DNA of 64,000 nucleotides from Veillonella sp. (GCF_018364065.1 NZ_JAGZMO010000006.1:1-64000); one strand, 5' to 3'; counted from the stretch's first letter, positions 20,201 to 30,045 are shown. Notes: a model not told the origin generated them from the letters alone. Numbers and translations: made by a program.

Positions 20201-22369
20201 TTAGCTTAATTTTGCGCGTTTTAAACGTAAAGCGTTAGTTACTACTGTAACAGAACTGAATGCCATGGCAGTACCGGCAATCATTGGTGTTAATAAGCCT
20301 ACAGCAGCCAGTGGAATACCAAGGCTATTGAAGATCAATGCCCAGAATAAGTTTTGACGAATGTTGGTCATTGTCTTGCGGCTTAATGTTACAGCCTGTA
20401 CTAATGTATGTAAGTCGTTACGAACTAATACGATATCAGCGGATTCAACGGCGATGTCTGTACCGTTGCCGATAGCAAAACCGATATCAGCTAATGTTAA
20501 AGCAGGTGCATCATTGATGCCATCGCCGACCATGCCGACGATTTTACCCATTTTCTGAAGTTCTTCAATCTTACCGGATTTATCTTGTGGTAAAACTTCA
20601 GCCATTACATGATCAATGCCGGCTTTCTTAGCCATGTAGTTTGCCGTACGACGGTTATCACCGGTAAGCATCCACACTTCAATGCCTTGTTCATGTAAGG
20701 TTTTAATAACTTCAGGAACTTCAGGACGAAGTTCGTCTTCAACAGCCCAGAGGGATGTAACCACACCATCTACGGCTAACAAGGATACGGAAGCACCGCG
20801 TTCTTCTTCAGCAAGAACAGCCTGTTCCACTTCATCAGTTAAGTAACCTAATTCTTTCATCCAGCGGCTATGACCGATTTTTACATTCTTGCCATTAATA
20901 GTGGCTTCAAGGCCATGACCCGGAATATCTTTAAATCCATCCACTGCAGGAACAGCCTGGCCGTTTAAGTGTTCTTGACCATAAGCCACCATAGCTTTTG
21001 CAATTGGATGTGTAGTACCTTGTTCAATAGCTGTCATGATTGCCATGTTTTCAGCATCTTGACCATTAAAATGTTTTACTTCACTAACAGAAAGCACGCC
21101 TTTTGTAATAGTACCGGTTTTATCAAGCACGATTGCATTTAATTTGCCGGCACGTTCAAGGAATTCTGCACTCTTAATTAAAATACCATGTTCAGCACCA
21201 AGACCGGAACCAACCATGATAGAAGTTGGTGTTGCAAGACCTAAAGCACATGGGCAGGCGATAACTAATACAGCGGTAGCATGGATTAAGGCTACGCCCC
21301 AATCATCAACAAAACCGAAATACCAAACAAGGCCGGTAAGTACAGCCAAGCTGATAACGATAGGTACGAAGTAAGCGGCTACAACGTCAGCTACACGTTG
21401 GATGGAAGCTTTCGAAGTCTGAGCCTGTTCAACAACTTTAATAATCTGAGATAACATAGTATCGGCACCGATTTTTTCAGCCTTCATTGTGAAAACACCG
21501 GTTTCGTTAATAGTAGCACCGATTACATTGCTGCCTTCGGATTTTTCAACAGGTAAGCTTTCACCGGTAAGCATGGCTTCGTTTACAGCGGATTGACCTT
21601 CAAGAACAACGCCGTCTACCGGTACTTTTTCACCGGCACGAACTTGGATAATGTCGCCTACAACAACTTGAGTGGTAGGAATATCAATCCATTGACCGTC
21701 CCGCTGTACGTGAGCGGTGCTGGCCTGTAAGCCCATAAGTTTTTCTAACGCTTCGGATGTACGGCCTTTAGCCACTTCTTCAAGAACTTTACCAAGTAAA
21801 ATGAAGGTGATTAACCAAGCTGAAGTTTCAAAGTATAATTCATGGTTACCAATCATCATATTATAAATACTGAATACATAAGCAACAGTTGTACCGAGAG
21901 CTACGAGCACGTCCATTGTTAAGGAACCGCTGCGAATTGCGCTCCATGCACCTTTGTAGAATACAAGGCCCGGACCGAACTGCGCGATAGTAGCCAATAC
22001 AAATTCAATCCATGGGTTAAGCATTGGCCATCCGAACAGATGATTGCCGGTCATGCTGACCATCATTGGAATTGCCATAACTGCGGCAATAATCATACGA
22101 TATAATTGAGGTTTGTAATTTACTTTTTCTAATTTTTGAGGGCCATCTTCGGCAAGGCTGGCGCCAAAGCCGATTTTAGTGATGGCAGCCACAACATCAT
22201 CAGGAGTTACTTTACTGTCATCTGTATACGTAACGCTCCCTTTACGGGTTAACAAGTTAACCTTTACATCAGCAACACCATCAAGGCGGCTGACTACTTT
22301 TTCAACACGGCCTACACAAGCTGCACAGTGCATACCGGTAATATCAAATTCATTAGTGCGAGCACTCAT
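20201..22369 (-). CDS. copA: Copper-exporting P1B-type ATPase
   Basis: A 722-aa inner membrane pump that expels Cu(I). One N-terminal heavy-metal domain carries the CxxC site ([11 protein letters not shown], residues about 12-22). The membrane CPC motif ([11 protein letters not shown]), phosphorylation site [13 protein letters not shown] loop, HP motif (THPIAKAMV) and hinge [10 protein letters not shown] are present. Only one metal-binding domain is present; many CopAs have two. It is 63 nt downstream of csoR and shares its transcript. Confidence 0.95.
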   Translation of the reverse strand: MSARTNEFDITGMHCAACVGRVEKVVSRLDGVADVKVNLLTRKGSVTYTDDSKVTPDDVVAAITKIGFGASLAEDGPQKLEKVNYKPQLYRMIIAAVMAIPMMVSMTGNHLFGWPMLNPWIEFVLATIAQFGPGLVFYKGAWSAIRSGSLTMDVLVALGTTVAYVFSIYNMMIGNHELYFETSAWLITFILLGKVLEEVAKGRTSEALEKLMGLQASTAHVQRDGQWIDIPTTQVVVGDIIQVRAGEKVPVDGVVLEGQSAVNEAMLTGESLPVEKSEGSNVIGATINETGVFTMKAEKIGADTMLSQIIKVVEQAQTSKASIQRVADVVAAYFVPIVISLAVLTGLVWYFGFVDDWGVALIHATAVLVIACPCALGLATPTSIMVGSGLGAEHGILIKSAEFLERAGKLNAIVLDKTGTITKGVLSVSEVKHFNGQDAENMAIMTAIEQGTTHPIAKAMVAYGQEHLNGQAVPAVDGFKDIPGHGLEATINGKNVKIGHSRWMKELGYLTDEVEQAVLAEEERGASVSLLAVDGVVTSLWAVEDELRPEVPEVIKTLHEQGIEVWMLTGDNRRTANYMAKKAGIDHVMAEVLPQDKSGKIEELQKMGKIVGMVGDGINDAPALTLADIGFAIGNGTDIAVESADIVLVRNDLHTLVQAVTLSRKTMTNIRQNLFWALIFNSLGIPLAAVGLLTPMIAGTAMAFSSVTVVTNALRLKRAKLS

Positions 22370-22432
22370 TGTTCATTCCTTCTTTCTCAAATCTTCTATA
22401 TCAACACCGGCCGGCGACGACCGGCGATAATA

Positions 22433-22702
22433 TTATTTATGTAATGATTTATAAACGCCCATCAACTCGGTAATGGCGTCGTCTTCATTACCACTCTTAA
22501 TAGCATCAACTACGCAGGAACGGGAGTGGCTTTCCAGCATCAACATCCCTACCTGATATAAGGCGGCGCGAGCGGCACCGATTTGTTGGAGCACTTCGAT
22601 ACAATAGCGGTGATCTTCGATCATTTTCTCAATACCTTCGATCTGACCTTTAACGCGACGAAGTCTGCGACTCAATTTTTCTACTTCTACATCATTCAAC
22701 AT
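22433..22702 (-). CDS. csoR: CsoR-family copper-sensing repressor
   Basis: An 89-aa all-helical repressor of the DUF156 family. The Cu(I) ligand set Cys-His-Cys is visible: Cys in HRYCIEVLQQ, then His and Cys in ESHSRSC (H-x3-C). This set distinguishes copper sensors from RcnR/FrmR relatives. In known systems copper binding releases the repressor from GC-rich dyads. Two fitting dyads lie upstream (22846-22862 and 22888-22914), one overlapping the promoter. copA follows. Confidence 0.9.
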   Translation of the reverse strand: MLNDVEVEKLSRRLRRVKGQIEGIEKMIEDHRYCIEVLQQIGAARAALYQVGMLMLESHSRSCVVDAIKSGNEDDAITELMGVYKSLHK

Positions 22703-22845
22703 ATGATTCGCCTCCTTTACATATGTACTATTAATTCGTAAAATTATAAGAGGATTATATCGGGTATACCTATAATATAAATCAATATTACTTTATAACA
22801 TCTTTTATATTACTGAGTAACATCCTTTCAGTGGGGCTCTTTTTA

Positions 22846-22862
22846 ATACCCCCCTGGAGTAT
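22846..22862. promoter_or_regulatory. Candidate CsoR operator, leader site
   Basis: A 17-bp imperfect dyad ATAC-CCCCCTGGA-GTAT: seven positions each side of a three-base centre, one mismatch. Its form resembles known CsoR sites (TACCC...GGGTA). It lies just downstream of the csoR start of transcription. Confidence 0.5.
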
Positions 22863-22875
22863 CTCTACATGTATT

Positions 22876-22904
22876 ATGATACTCTTCTACCCCACTTACG
22901 TCAA
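22876..22904 (-). promoter_or_regulatory. csoR-copA promoter
   Basis: TTGACG (22899-22904), a 17-bp spacer and TATCAT (22876-22881) on the minus strand. The dyad TACCCC (22888-22893) / GGGGGTA (22908-22914) straddles the -35 and spacer, as expected of a repressor-controlled promoter. The leader to csoR is about 170 nt. Confidence 0.7.
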
Positions 22905-22914
22905 CAAGGGGGTA
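22888..22914. promoter_or_regulatory. Candidate CsoR operator over the -35 region
   Basis: TACCCC and GGGGGTA form an inverted repeat separated by 14 bp, placed over the -35 element of the csoR promoter. Assignment to CsoR is inferred from motif and position. Confidence 0.5.
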
Positions 22915-23064
22915 TTAATCTATTTCTAAATTTTTCGAAATTAATTTCAAGGAAGAAAAATCACAATTAACATAGCCATAGCAGGCATTTACAGTAAACT
23001 TTAAAATTTCGCAGCGCCGTTGAGGCAATTTTTTTGATAATCTTTTTCACAGGGGGTATATAAA

Positions 23065-23724
23065 ATGTCATCATTTATTACGGTTGGCGAGGAACATCGC
23101 ATCGAATATATCATAGAAAAATCCCGTTTTATCGCCACCGCCATTCCCTGCACGACGGAAGCGGAAGCGCAGACGGCCATCGCCCGCATCAACAAAGAAT
23201 TTTGGGACGCCACCCATAATTGCACGGCCTATGCCTTAGGTCCTTCTCAGGAACAGCAGCGCTCCTCCGATAATGGCGAACCCTCCGGCACAGCCGGCAA
23301 GCCTATGCTGGAAGTACTTAAGAAAACAGGTATTACCAATACGCTGATTGTGGTAACTCGCTACTTTGGCGGCATCAAACTCGGTGCCGGCGGACTCATT
23401 CGGGCCTACTCCCACAGCGCGGCGGAAGTGATCAAAACGGCGCCAAAAGTGTTGCACACATTGCGCCAAATCGTAGAAGTTACCGTCGATTACAGCCTTT
23501 ACAATACCCTGGGTAGGTATCTGGAGGAACAGAACTATCAATTCAGCACGGCCTTCACAGATAAAGTAACCTTGGAAATCTATGTAGATCCTAAAGACCT
23601 GGACACCTTGCGGACCACCGTGGAAAACATGAGCAGCGGCCAGGCCGGCTGGAACGAACTGGATGAACAGATGGTGGCCATACCGCTAACCGGTGACACC
23701 GGAGACACGGAAACATTGGAATAA
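23065..23724 (+). CDS. YigZ/IMPACT-family protein
   Basis: A 219-aa cytoplasmic protein of the UPF0029 family. The N-terminal IMPACT domain includes FIATAIPCTTEAEAQ, the signature DNGEPSGTAGKPML and VVTRYFGGIKLGAGGLIRAY; a DUF1949 domain follows from about residue 138. The biochemical role in bacteria is not settled. It is one of the few plus-strand genes, with a ribosome site GGGGG and its own terminator. Confidence 0.9.
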   Translation: MSSFITVGEEHRIEYIIEKSRFIATAIPCTTEAEAQTAIARINKEFWDATHNCTAYALGPSQEQQRSSDNGEPSGTAGKPMLEVLKKTGITNTLIVVTRYFGGIKLGAGGLIRAYSHSAAEVIKTAPKVLHTLRQIVEVTVDYSLYNTLGRYLEEQNYQFSTAFTDKVTLEIYVDPKDLDTLRTTVENMSSGQAGWNELDEQMVAIPLTGDTGDTETLE

Positions 23725-23730
23725 ATAAAT

Positions 23731-23774
23731 AAAAATCCCTGTAAGACACATATCTTACAGGGATTAATTTTTTT
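23731..23774. terminator. Bidirectional terminator between yigZ-like gene and cycA
   Basis: A 13-bp perfect stem (AATCCCTGTAAGA / TCTTACAGGGATT, 23734-23765) has T runs on both strands, so it can end both convergent transcripts. Confidence 0.9.
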
Positions 23775-23775
23775 C

Positions 23776-23847
23776 GCTCTTACTTACATTTTGCTCTTAT
23801 TTTATATTTTGCTTTTACTTAGATTTCACGCTTACTTAGATTCAAAA
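23776..23847 (-). repeat. Four 17-19 bp tandem repeats after cycA
   Basis: Units starting with GCT at 23776, 23793, 23811 and 23830 (plus-strand reading, for example GCTCTTACTTACATTTT) are clearly related. They lie between the cycA stop codon and its terminator. The unit differs in sequence and length from the 10-bp array after the MFS gene. Confidence 0.85.
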
Positions 23848-23872
23848 GCTCCAACAAAACCGCCAAAGCCTC

Positions 23873-25273
23873 TTAGCGCAATGTAGCTTCATCAGATTCC
23901 ATCTCAGCTACTCCATCCGGAGCGGATTCTCCTTTAAATTGATAAATCAATAATAAGAGGATGAACCATACCGGTGTAACGAAAAGTGCCACACGGGTAG
24001 ATGGATTAAACGCCAAGGTTACGATAACGAAGGCGAAGAATGCCAATACGATGTAGTTGATGTAAGGGAACAACGGCATTCTGAATTTACTTTTCGCTGC
24101 CAAGTCAGGGCGTTTTCGAATGAATTTCATGTGGCAAATCGTAATGGTTGCCCAAATATAAAGGAAACAGAATGTAGCCACACTGGTAATAATAACGAAT
24201 ACGCCTTCCGGCACAATGTACTGCAATGCTACAACGAGGCAGATGACCAAAGCGGATAAGAAGAGCGCATTAGCCGGTACCTGTTTGCTGGTGAGCATTT
24301 CAAGTTTGCCCGGTGCATGGTTGCGCTTCGCCAAAGAATACAGCAGGCGGCTTGTACTGAATACACCGCTGTTGCAGGCGGATGCTGCCGATGTGAGCAC
24401 TACAAAGTTTACGATGGATGCGGCGCCGATAATACCTACGGCGAGGAACACGTCTACGAACGGACTGTGTTCAGGATTAATCGCATTCCATGGGAATATA
24501 CTCATAATCACGCCGAGCGCACCTACGTAGAAGAGAATGATGCGCACCGGAATGCTGTTAATAGACTGAGGAATTACTTTTTCCGGATTTTCCGTTTCAC
24601 CGGCTGTAAGACCTACCAGCTCAATGCCGGCAAAGGCGAATACAACCATCTGGAACGATTGAACGAATCCTGACGCACCGTGTGGGAACCAGCCGCCATG
24701 ACTCCACAAGTTGGAGAATGACGCAGTACCTGCCGATGTAGTTTGCCCGGAGAAAATAAAATAAAGACCTAAACCGATTAATGCCAGAATAGCAATAACT
24801 TTTACAAACGCAAACCAAAATTCCAGTTCTCCGAAGAGTTTAACCGTCAATAAATTCATCAGTACTAAAATAGTTAGTACAATTAAACTCGGCAACCACG
24901 CATCCATCCATGGAAACCAGAATTTAACATAAATACCTACCGCCGTAATATCCGCCATGGCCACCGATATCCAGCAGAACCAATAGGTCCAGCCGGTAAT
25001 AAATGCGGCTCGTTCGCCCATGTAGTCCTGTACGAATTCCACGAATGTGTGGTATTCCGTATTGGATAACAGCAGCTCACCTAAGGCGCGCATCATAAAG
25101 AAACAAACCAGGCCTGTAATAATATAGGCAAATAGGATGGCCGGGCCCGCCAGTGCCACCGAGTGGCCTGATCCCAAAAATAAGCCCGTACCGATCGCCC
25201 CACCGATTGCAATGAGTTGCACGTGGCGATTCTTCAGCCCCCGAGCGAGGGTTTTATCTCCTTGTTCTTGCAT
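23873..25273 (-). CDS. cycA: Amino acid permease, CycA-like (D-serine/D-alanine/glycine)
   Basis: A 466-aa APC-superfamily symporter with 12 hydrophobic segments. The N-terminus (NRHVQLIAIGGAIGTGLFLG), GWTYWFCWISVAMADITA, LWSHGGWFPHGASGF and TSAASACNSGVFSTSRLLY closely follow E. coli CycA, more than other amino acid permeases. The substrate is therefore probably D-alanine, D-serine and glycine, but related AAT-family permeases cannot be excluded. It is monocistronic, with a good promoter and about 150 nt of leader. Confidence 0.83.
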   Translation of the reverse strand: MQEQGDKTLARGLKNRHVQLIAIGGAIGTGLFLGSGHSVALAGPAILFAYIITGLVCFFMMRALGELLLSNTEYHTFVEFVQDYMGERAAFITGWTYWFCWISVAMADITAVGIYVKFWFPWMDAWLPSLIVLTILVLMNLLTVKLFGELEFWFAFVKVIAILALIGLGLYFIFSGQTTSAGTASFSNLWSHGGWFPHGASGFVQSFQMVVFAFAGIELVGLTAGETENPEKVIPQSINSIPVRIILFYVGALGVIMSIFPWNAINPEHSPFVDVFLAVGIIGAASIVNFVVLTSAASACNSGVFSTSRLLYSLAKRNHAPGKLEMLTSKQVPANALFLSALVICLVVALQYIVPEGVFVIITSVATFCFLYIWATITICHMKFIRKRPDLAAKSKFRMPLFPYINYIVLAFFAFVIVTLAFNPSTRVALFVTPVWFILLLLIYQFKGESAPDGVAEMESDEATLR

Positions 25274-25431
25274 AAGCTCTCCCTCCCATTAAGGCTTCTC
25301 TTTGACGATTAATAGTCTATAGAATTAAAATAGCATGGTTTATTATATCACATTGACTATAAAACAAGTATTCCAATTGCAAATAACTATACCGTCCACA
25401 TAGAGTAAATTAATATATTTTTGAAAAATAC

Positions 25432-25461
25432 ATTATAGCAGAAATGGCAAAGTCTTTGCAA
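25432..25461 (-). promoter_or_regulatory. cycA promoter with a 13-bp palindrome
   Basis: TTGCAA (25456-25461), an 18-bp spacer and TATAAT (25432-25437) on the minus strand. The perfect palindrome GCAAAG-A-CTTTGC (25447-25459) overlaps the -35 and spacer and could be an operator. Confidence 0.6.
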
Positions 25462-25646
25462 CAACTGAATTTCTCCATACATTCCTTGCAGTTATGGAAG
25501 TCAATAATATTTGACGCAATTTAATTTTAGTCCACACCTTTTAATTTCTACATTTATGGTATATAATATATATGTAACGTAGATAGAATATTTTCTATGT
25601 GCTTTAAATTGTTAATATAACTTTATTAAAAAAAGGATGAGATACT

Positions 25647-25925
25647 ATGAAAGAAATTTTAGGTTTCCACTTAAACGGCTGCCCTTACTGCAAAAACGCT
25701 TTTAAAGCAATTGATGAATTAAAAGCTGAAAACCCTGCTTACAAGGACATTAAAATTGAATGGGTAGAAGATCAGGATGCTCACGAATTATTCAAAACAC
25801 ATCCATACGAATACTATCCAAACCTTTGGTTCGGTACTGACAAACAGTACGAAGCACAACCTGGTGAAAGCTACGATCAAACAAAAGCTTACATCAAAGC
25901 TGTGTTCGACAAAGCATTACAATAA
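25647..25925 (+). CDS. Glutaredoxin-like protein
   Basis: A 92-aa small thioredoxin-fold protein with the classic glutaredoxin active site GCPYCKNAF at residues about 12-20. The region around YYPNLWFG stands where glutaredoxins have the cis-Pro (TVPxxF). It probably reduces disulfides or mixed disulfides in the cytoplasm; the partner is unknown. AAAGGATGAG provides the ribosome site. A -10-like TATAAT lies about 80 bp upstream. Confidence 0.8.
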   Translation: MKEILGFHLNGCPYCKNAFKAIDELKAENPAYKDIKIEWVEDQDAHELFKTHPYEYYPNLWFGTDKQYEAQPGESYDQTKAYIKAVFDKALQ

Positions 25926-26011
25926 TATATCAATACGGCAATTTACATTGCCATCTATAAAGGCAACAAGAATGCTTGACAGCTTACACTGTTAAAACTT
26001 CTTCACTTCCT

Positions 26012-26067
26012 AAAAAGAGACCATAACCGACAAGATTACCTCCCACCGGTTATGGCCTCTTTATTTT
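26012..26067. terminator. Terminator between the glutaredoxin-like gene and the two-TM gene
   Basis: AAAGAG and CCATAACCG (26014-26029) pair with CGGTTATGG and CTCTTT (26047-26062) around a 17-nt loop. There are T-rich tails on both strands. It serves convergent genes. Confidence 0.8.
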
Positions 26068-26069
26068 TC

Positions 26070-26654
26070 TTACTTAGCAGTTTCTTTCCCGTGTTCAGCC
26101 TCACGTTTCGCTTTCTGCTGTTCGTAGTAGAGCTGCTGCACTTCTTTGAAAGTCTCCGCTTCTCCGTTTACAATGGCCTGTTTCATAAATTCCAAAGCCT
26201 CAACGGAGCGACAGTTTACCGGCATGAAGTCTTCAACGGTTTTACGCTTTACCGCTTCAATCTGCTGGTCGTAACGCTGTACTTGCTTATCGATAAGTTC
26301 ACGGCGTTTTGCATGGCCCGCTTTGCGGAACAAAGCAATCATGGCCATCCAGATGGCAAACAAGCCGATAAAGCCGGGACCGCCCAATTCCATGATATAG
26401 CCCGTAACGGTATTTGGAGCCTTATCATGCCAGAGCCAAATGATGCCCCAAATGATAGCGCCCGCAATAAGATGAATAATCAGACTTTTGCCCGTATAGT
26501 ACGTATGACCCAAAGTTTTCTGGCGATCTGCCAACAATTCTTCCTTCTGATCTTCAATCTGCTCCACAGTCTGATAATATGGATATAAACGGTCAAAGCC
26601 CTGCAATAATGCCTCTTTATCCGTTGGTGCCTTTGCTACTCGATTCTTCTTCAT
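26070..26654 (-). CDS. Hypothetical membrane protein with two transmembrane segments
   Basis: A 194-aa protein I do not recognise. It has two hydrophobic segments (residues about 57-76 and 92-110) joined by a short loop, a charged N-terminal region and a long charged C-terminal part (residues about 115-190) predicted helical and possibly coiled coil. The layout resembles 2TM-domain proteins of unknown function. The ribosome site is AAGGAGT. It stands alone between two terminator-bounded genes. Confidence 0.6.
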   Translation of the reverse strand: MKKNRVAKAPTDKEALLQGFDRLYPYYQTVEQIEDQKEELLADRQKTLGHTYYTGKSLIIHLIAGAIIWGIIWLWHDKAPNTVTGYIMELGGPGFIGLFAIWMAMIALFRKAGHAKRRELIDKQVQRYDQQIEAVKRKTVEDFMPVNCRSVEALEFMKQAIVNGEAETFKEVQQLYYEQQKAKREAEHGKETAK

Positions 26655-26745
26655 ACAAAACTCCTTACTGCTTCTTACTATTAATATTCATTATTATAGC
26701 CTATGAGCCGTAAAAATTCCATATGTTCTAAAGAATCTAAAGGGG

Positions 26746-27774
26746 CTAATCCAAATCAATCAGCTCGTACTTATCATTGCCCATCTTCAAATCGCGCATA
26801 GCCTGCAATTGATGAAGTCCATGGCGAGATTCAATGCGTTCTACCAAATCGTGTTTTTCATTGTCCGGCTTAGCCCATACTAAATCGACGCTGGCTTGAT
26901 CGATAGCTAATATATCGGTAGACGCCAAGATGCCGATATCAGAAATGGTCGGTTCAGCTGCGTACACGCCGGCACAGTCACAATCTACCGACATGCGACG
27001 CAATACATTTAAGAAGACAATATGCTTGCCAAAATGATCGACAATAGCTTTGCCTGAATCAGCCATGCGTTCCATGAAATGGTCTTGCAAAGGCATTTCA
27101 CCCCAGGCTTCATTGGCCGGTGGCATAGCCCCTTCTAAATAGCCGTGAACTTGACGTTTCCCCAATTGACCGGTGGCACAACCGATGGCAATATTTTTCA
27201 AAGAACCGCCAAAACCGCCCATAGCATGCCCTTTAAAATGGGTTAATACAACCAATGAATCGTAGTTATCAAGATTCTTACCCATAGCCACTTCTTTTAA
27301 ATGTTTGCCCCCGCGTACAGGATAATTAACGTAGCCGTCTTCATCCAGAATATCCACAGGACAGAAATCCCAGCCGTTTACCTTTAGCGTTTCACGATGA
27401 TCTTCCGTCGTATAACGATCGCCGCCATACATGGTATTTGTTTCGACGATAACACTGTTAGGAACATGTGCCTGGAACGGCTTAATCATGGCCGGCGGCA
27501 AAATATTGGGACCATGCTTTTCACCGGTATGCAATTTCAAGGCTACCTTACCGTAAATACCTTCATTAATTCGATCATAAAGAGCAATTAAATGCTCCGC
27601 ATCAATATGTTTAGTAAAATATACTTTTGCTTTAGAACCTGCATCATTTGTATTCGACATGACTGTACCTCCTATTGAATCCGCCTGGCTTAAATTTGGG
27701 ATATTTGGCAGCAATAGACCACCGGCCGTTATACCGGCCAATTTCAAAAAATTTCGCCTCGACATTTTTCGCAT
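26746..27774 (-). CDS. DUF362-domain protein with Tat signal peptide
   Basis: A 342-aa protein. The N-terminus MRKMSRRNFLKLAGITAGG is a twin-arginine signal, so it is exported folded. The DUF362 body begins around residue 45 (KVYFTKHIDAEHLIALYDRI) and contains HFKGHAMGGFGGSLKNIAIGC. The function is unknown; some DUF362 proteins carry Fe-S clusters, and Cys residues (DCDCAG) are present but no full ferredoxin motif. I start at 27774 because GGGGAGG lies just upstream; the longer frame to 27801 would spoil the signal peptide. Confidence 0.8.
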   Translation of the reverse strand: MRKMSRRNFLKLAGITAGGLLLPNIPNLSQADSIGGTVMSNTNDAGSKAKVYFTKHIDAEHLIALYDRINEGIYGKVALKLHTGEKHGPNILPPAMIKPFQAHVPNSVIVETNTMYGGDRYTTEDHRETLKVNGWDFCPVDILDEDGYVNYPVRGGKHLKEVAMGKNLDNYDSLVVLTHFKGHAMGGFGGSLKNIAIGCATGQLGKRQVHGYLEGAMPPANEAWGEMPLQDHFMERMADSGKAIVDHFGKHIVFLNVLRRMSVDCDCAGVYAAEPTISDIGILASTDILAIDQASVDLVWAKPDNEKHDLVERIESRHGLHQLQAMRDLKMGNDKYELIDLD

Positions 27775-27857
27775 ATTCGCCTCCCCGGAGTCTCTTTGCA
27801 AAACACATTCGTTTCCTTCATATCATATTGTACTCCTTGAAGTGAACTTCAAGTCAA

Positions 27858-27944
27858 TAAAAAAAGAACTTACTCTCCAAAACGTTAAATTTTAATAATC
27901 TCTAAAAATTATTAATCAAACAACGTTTGTTGAGTAAGCTCTTT
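27858..27944 (-). terminator. Unusually long hairpin terminator after thrS
   Basis: An 85-bp imperfect inverted repeat: outer arms AAAGAGCTTACTC / GAGTAAGTTCTTT, a middle AACGTT pair, and an inner TTAATAAT / ATTATTAA pair. On the minus strand it ends in TTCTTTTTTTT. It is much longer than the other terminators here and the loop is itself palindromic. Confidence 0.7.
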
Positions 27945-28053
27945 ATATATTAAGTTATATTGCTATTGCCATCACTAATGCTATTGTTCATTACTGCCTT
28001 AGGATAACAATGTCTATAGGGGCACAATTTGTATTGCTCCTTTAAGGCGAATC

Positions 28054-29964
28054 TTATTTGCGGTCTTTAACTTCTTCCAAGATGTTGTTAAGGAATTCTT
28101 CCCAAGGCTGTGTTCCCACTTCACCTTCGCCGCGTTTACGGATTGCAACAGTGCCGTCTTCTTCTTCCTTATCCCCTACTACGAGCATGTAAGGAACTTT
28201 TTCCATCTGTGCCTGACGAATCTTGTAGCCGATTTTTTCGTTGCGGTCATCAAGTTCTACACGGATGTAAGCGTCTTTGAAGGCCTTACGTAATTTTTCA
28301 GCGTATTCCACATGTTTTTCACTGATAGGTAAAATCTTAACCTGTACAGGAGATAACCAAGTTGGGAATGCACCGGCATAGTGTTCGATAAGGATACCGA
28401 TGAAGCGTTCCAAGGAACCGAAGCAAGCGCGGTGAATCATGATTGGCTGATGTTTCTGGCCGTCTTCACCGATGTATTCCATATGGAAACGTTCAGGCAA
28501 GTTCATATCCAACTGGATAGTACCACACTGCCAAGTACGACCGATGGAGTCGCGAATATGGAAGTCAAGTTTAGGACCGTAGAAAGCGCCGTCCCCTTCG
28601 TTAATCTGGTAAGGGATGCCTTTTTCTTCGATAGCTTCGCGAAGCGCTTCAGTTGCGGATTCCCAAATTGCGTCGTCGCCCATAGCGTTGTCAGGTTTAG
28701 TACTCAATTCAACGCGGTAGGATAAGCCGAACTGGCTGTAAGTACGGTCGAACAATTCAATAACTTTGATCAATTCTTCTTTAATCTGGGATGGCAACAT
28801 GAATACATGCGCATCATCTTGAGTAAAGCTGCGAACACGGAATAAACCATGTAAAGCACCGGACAATTCATGACGATGTACAAGACCTAATTCAGCCATG
28901 CGGATTGGAAGATCGCGGTAGGAATGCATTTCATTCTGGTAAACCAAGATGCTGCCAGGGCAGTTCATTGGTTTGATTGCGTAATCTTCGTCATCGATCT
29001 GAGTAGTGTACATGTTTTCACGGTAATGGAACCAGTGACCGGATTGTTCCCAAAGTTGACGGTTCAAAATGATAGGAGTACGAACTTCTTCGTAGTCGAA
29101 ATCATGGTGAATTTCGCGCCAGAATTTTTCCAATTCGTTGCGAAGTGCCATACCTTTTGGAAGGAAGAATGGGAAGCCGGGACCTTGTTCTTTAATAGTG
29201 AAGATACCAAGTTCTTTACCAAGTTTACGATGGTCACGACGAGCCGCTTCTTCTAGTAAGTGTAAGTATTCATCCAATTCTTCTTTCTTTTCGAAAGCAG
29301 TGCCGTATACGCGCTGTAACATTTTGTTCTTTTCGTCACCGCGCCAGTATGCACCGGCGATGCTCTGAAGTTTGAATGCTTTGATTTTGCCGGTAGCGGA
29401 TACGTGAGGGCCTGCACAGAGGTCTACGAATTCGCCTTGACGGTACAAGGAGATTTCAGCATCAGCCGGTAAATCTTCGATCAATTCCACTTTATAGTCT
29501 TCGTGTTTTTCTTTGAATAATTTCAAAGCGTCTTCACGGGATACGACTTCTTTTTGAATTGGCAAGTTTTCTTTTACAATGCGTTGCATTTCTTTTTCAA
29601 TCTTAGCCAAATCTTCAGGAACCAATACATGTTCCATGTCGAGGTCATAGTAGAAGCCGTTTTCAATAGCAGGACCGATAGCCAATTTTGCTTCCGGCCA
29701 TAAGCGTTTGATAGCCTGTGCCATTACATGGGATGCGCTGTGGCGCAATGCGTCTTTACCGCCCTGTTCGTTGAAAGTTAAGAAGCTTACATGGGAGCCG
29801 TCTTTCACTTCTTCACGAAGGTCAGTTAATTCGCCGTCCACATCGGCAGCCAATACTTTTTTAGCCAAGCTGTTGGAAAGCTGTTTTACTGCTTCCCCCA
29901 AAGTTGTACCTGCAGCATACACTTTTTCGCTGTTATCAGGTAGTATAATTTTTACGTCACTCAT
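28054..29964 (-). CDS. thrS: Threonyl-tRNA synthetase
   Basis: A 636-aa class II synthetase. It has the N-terminal TGS domain (residues about 1-62), the editing domain with HSASHVMAQAIKRLWP, motif 2 area FRVRSFTQDDAHVF, the zinc-binding Cys in MNCPGSILVYQ, and motif 3 (HRACFGSLERFIGILIEHY) followed by the anticodon-binding domain. Expression is controlled by the T-box leader at about 30046-30375. The ribosome site is GAGGAGGAATTAAG. Confidence 0.97.
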   Translation of the reverse strand: MSDVKIILPDNSEKVYAAGTTLGEAVKQLSNSLAKKVLAADVDGELTDLREEVKDGSHVSFLTFNEQGGKDALRHSASHVMAQAIKRLWPEAKLAIGPAIENGFYYDLDMEHVLVPEDLAKIEKEMQRIVKENLPIQKEVVSREDALKLFKEKHEDYKVELIEDLPADAEISLYRQGEFVDLCAGPHVSATGKIKAFKLQSIAGAYWRGDEKNKMLQRVYGTAFEKKEELDEYLHLLEEAARRDHRKLGKELGIFTIKEQGPGFPFFLPKGMALRNELEKFWREIHHDFDYEEVRTPIILNRQLWEQSGHWFHYRENMYTTQIDDEDYAIKPMNCPGSILVYQNEMHSYRDLPIRMAELGLVHRHELSGALHGLFRVRSFTQDDAHVFMLPSQIKEELIKVIELFDRTYSQFGLSYRVELSTKPDNAMGDDAIWESATEALREAIEEKGIPYQINEGDGAFYGPKLDFHIRDSIGRTWQCGTIQLDMNLPERFHMEYIGEDGQKHQPIMIHRACFGSLERFIGILIEHYAGAFPTWLSPVQVKILPISEKHVEYAEKLRKAFKDAYIRVELDDRNEKIGYKIRQAQMEKVPYMLVVGDKEEEDGTVAIRKRGEGEVGTQPWEEFLNNILEEVKDRK

Positions 29965-30045
29965 CTTAATTCCTCCTCAGAAATATGTGTCAGTTTTGCC
30001 GTTGGGAGCGGCGACGCTGCTAATATATAATGCATTTGCACAAAT

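Noticed and set aside
22370..22432. Hairpin GCCGG-N6-CCGGC between csoR and copA as a terminator
   Set aside because: No T run follows; it is more likely a processing or neutral hairpin.
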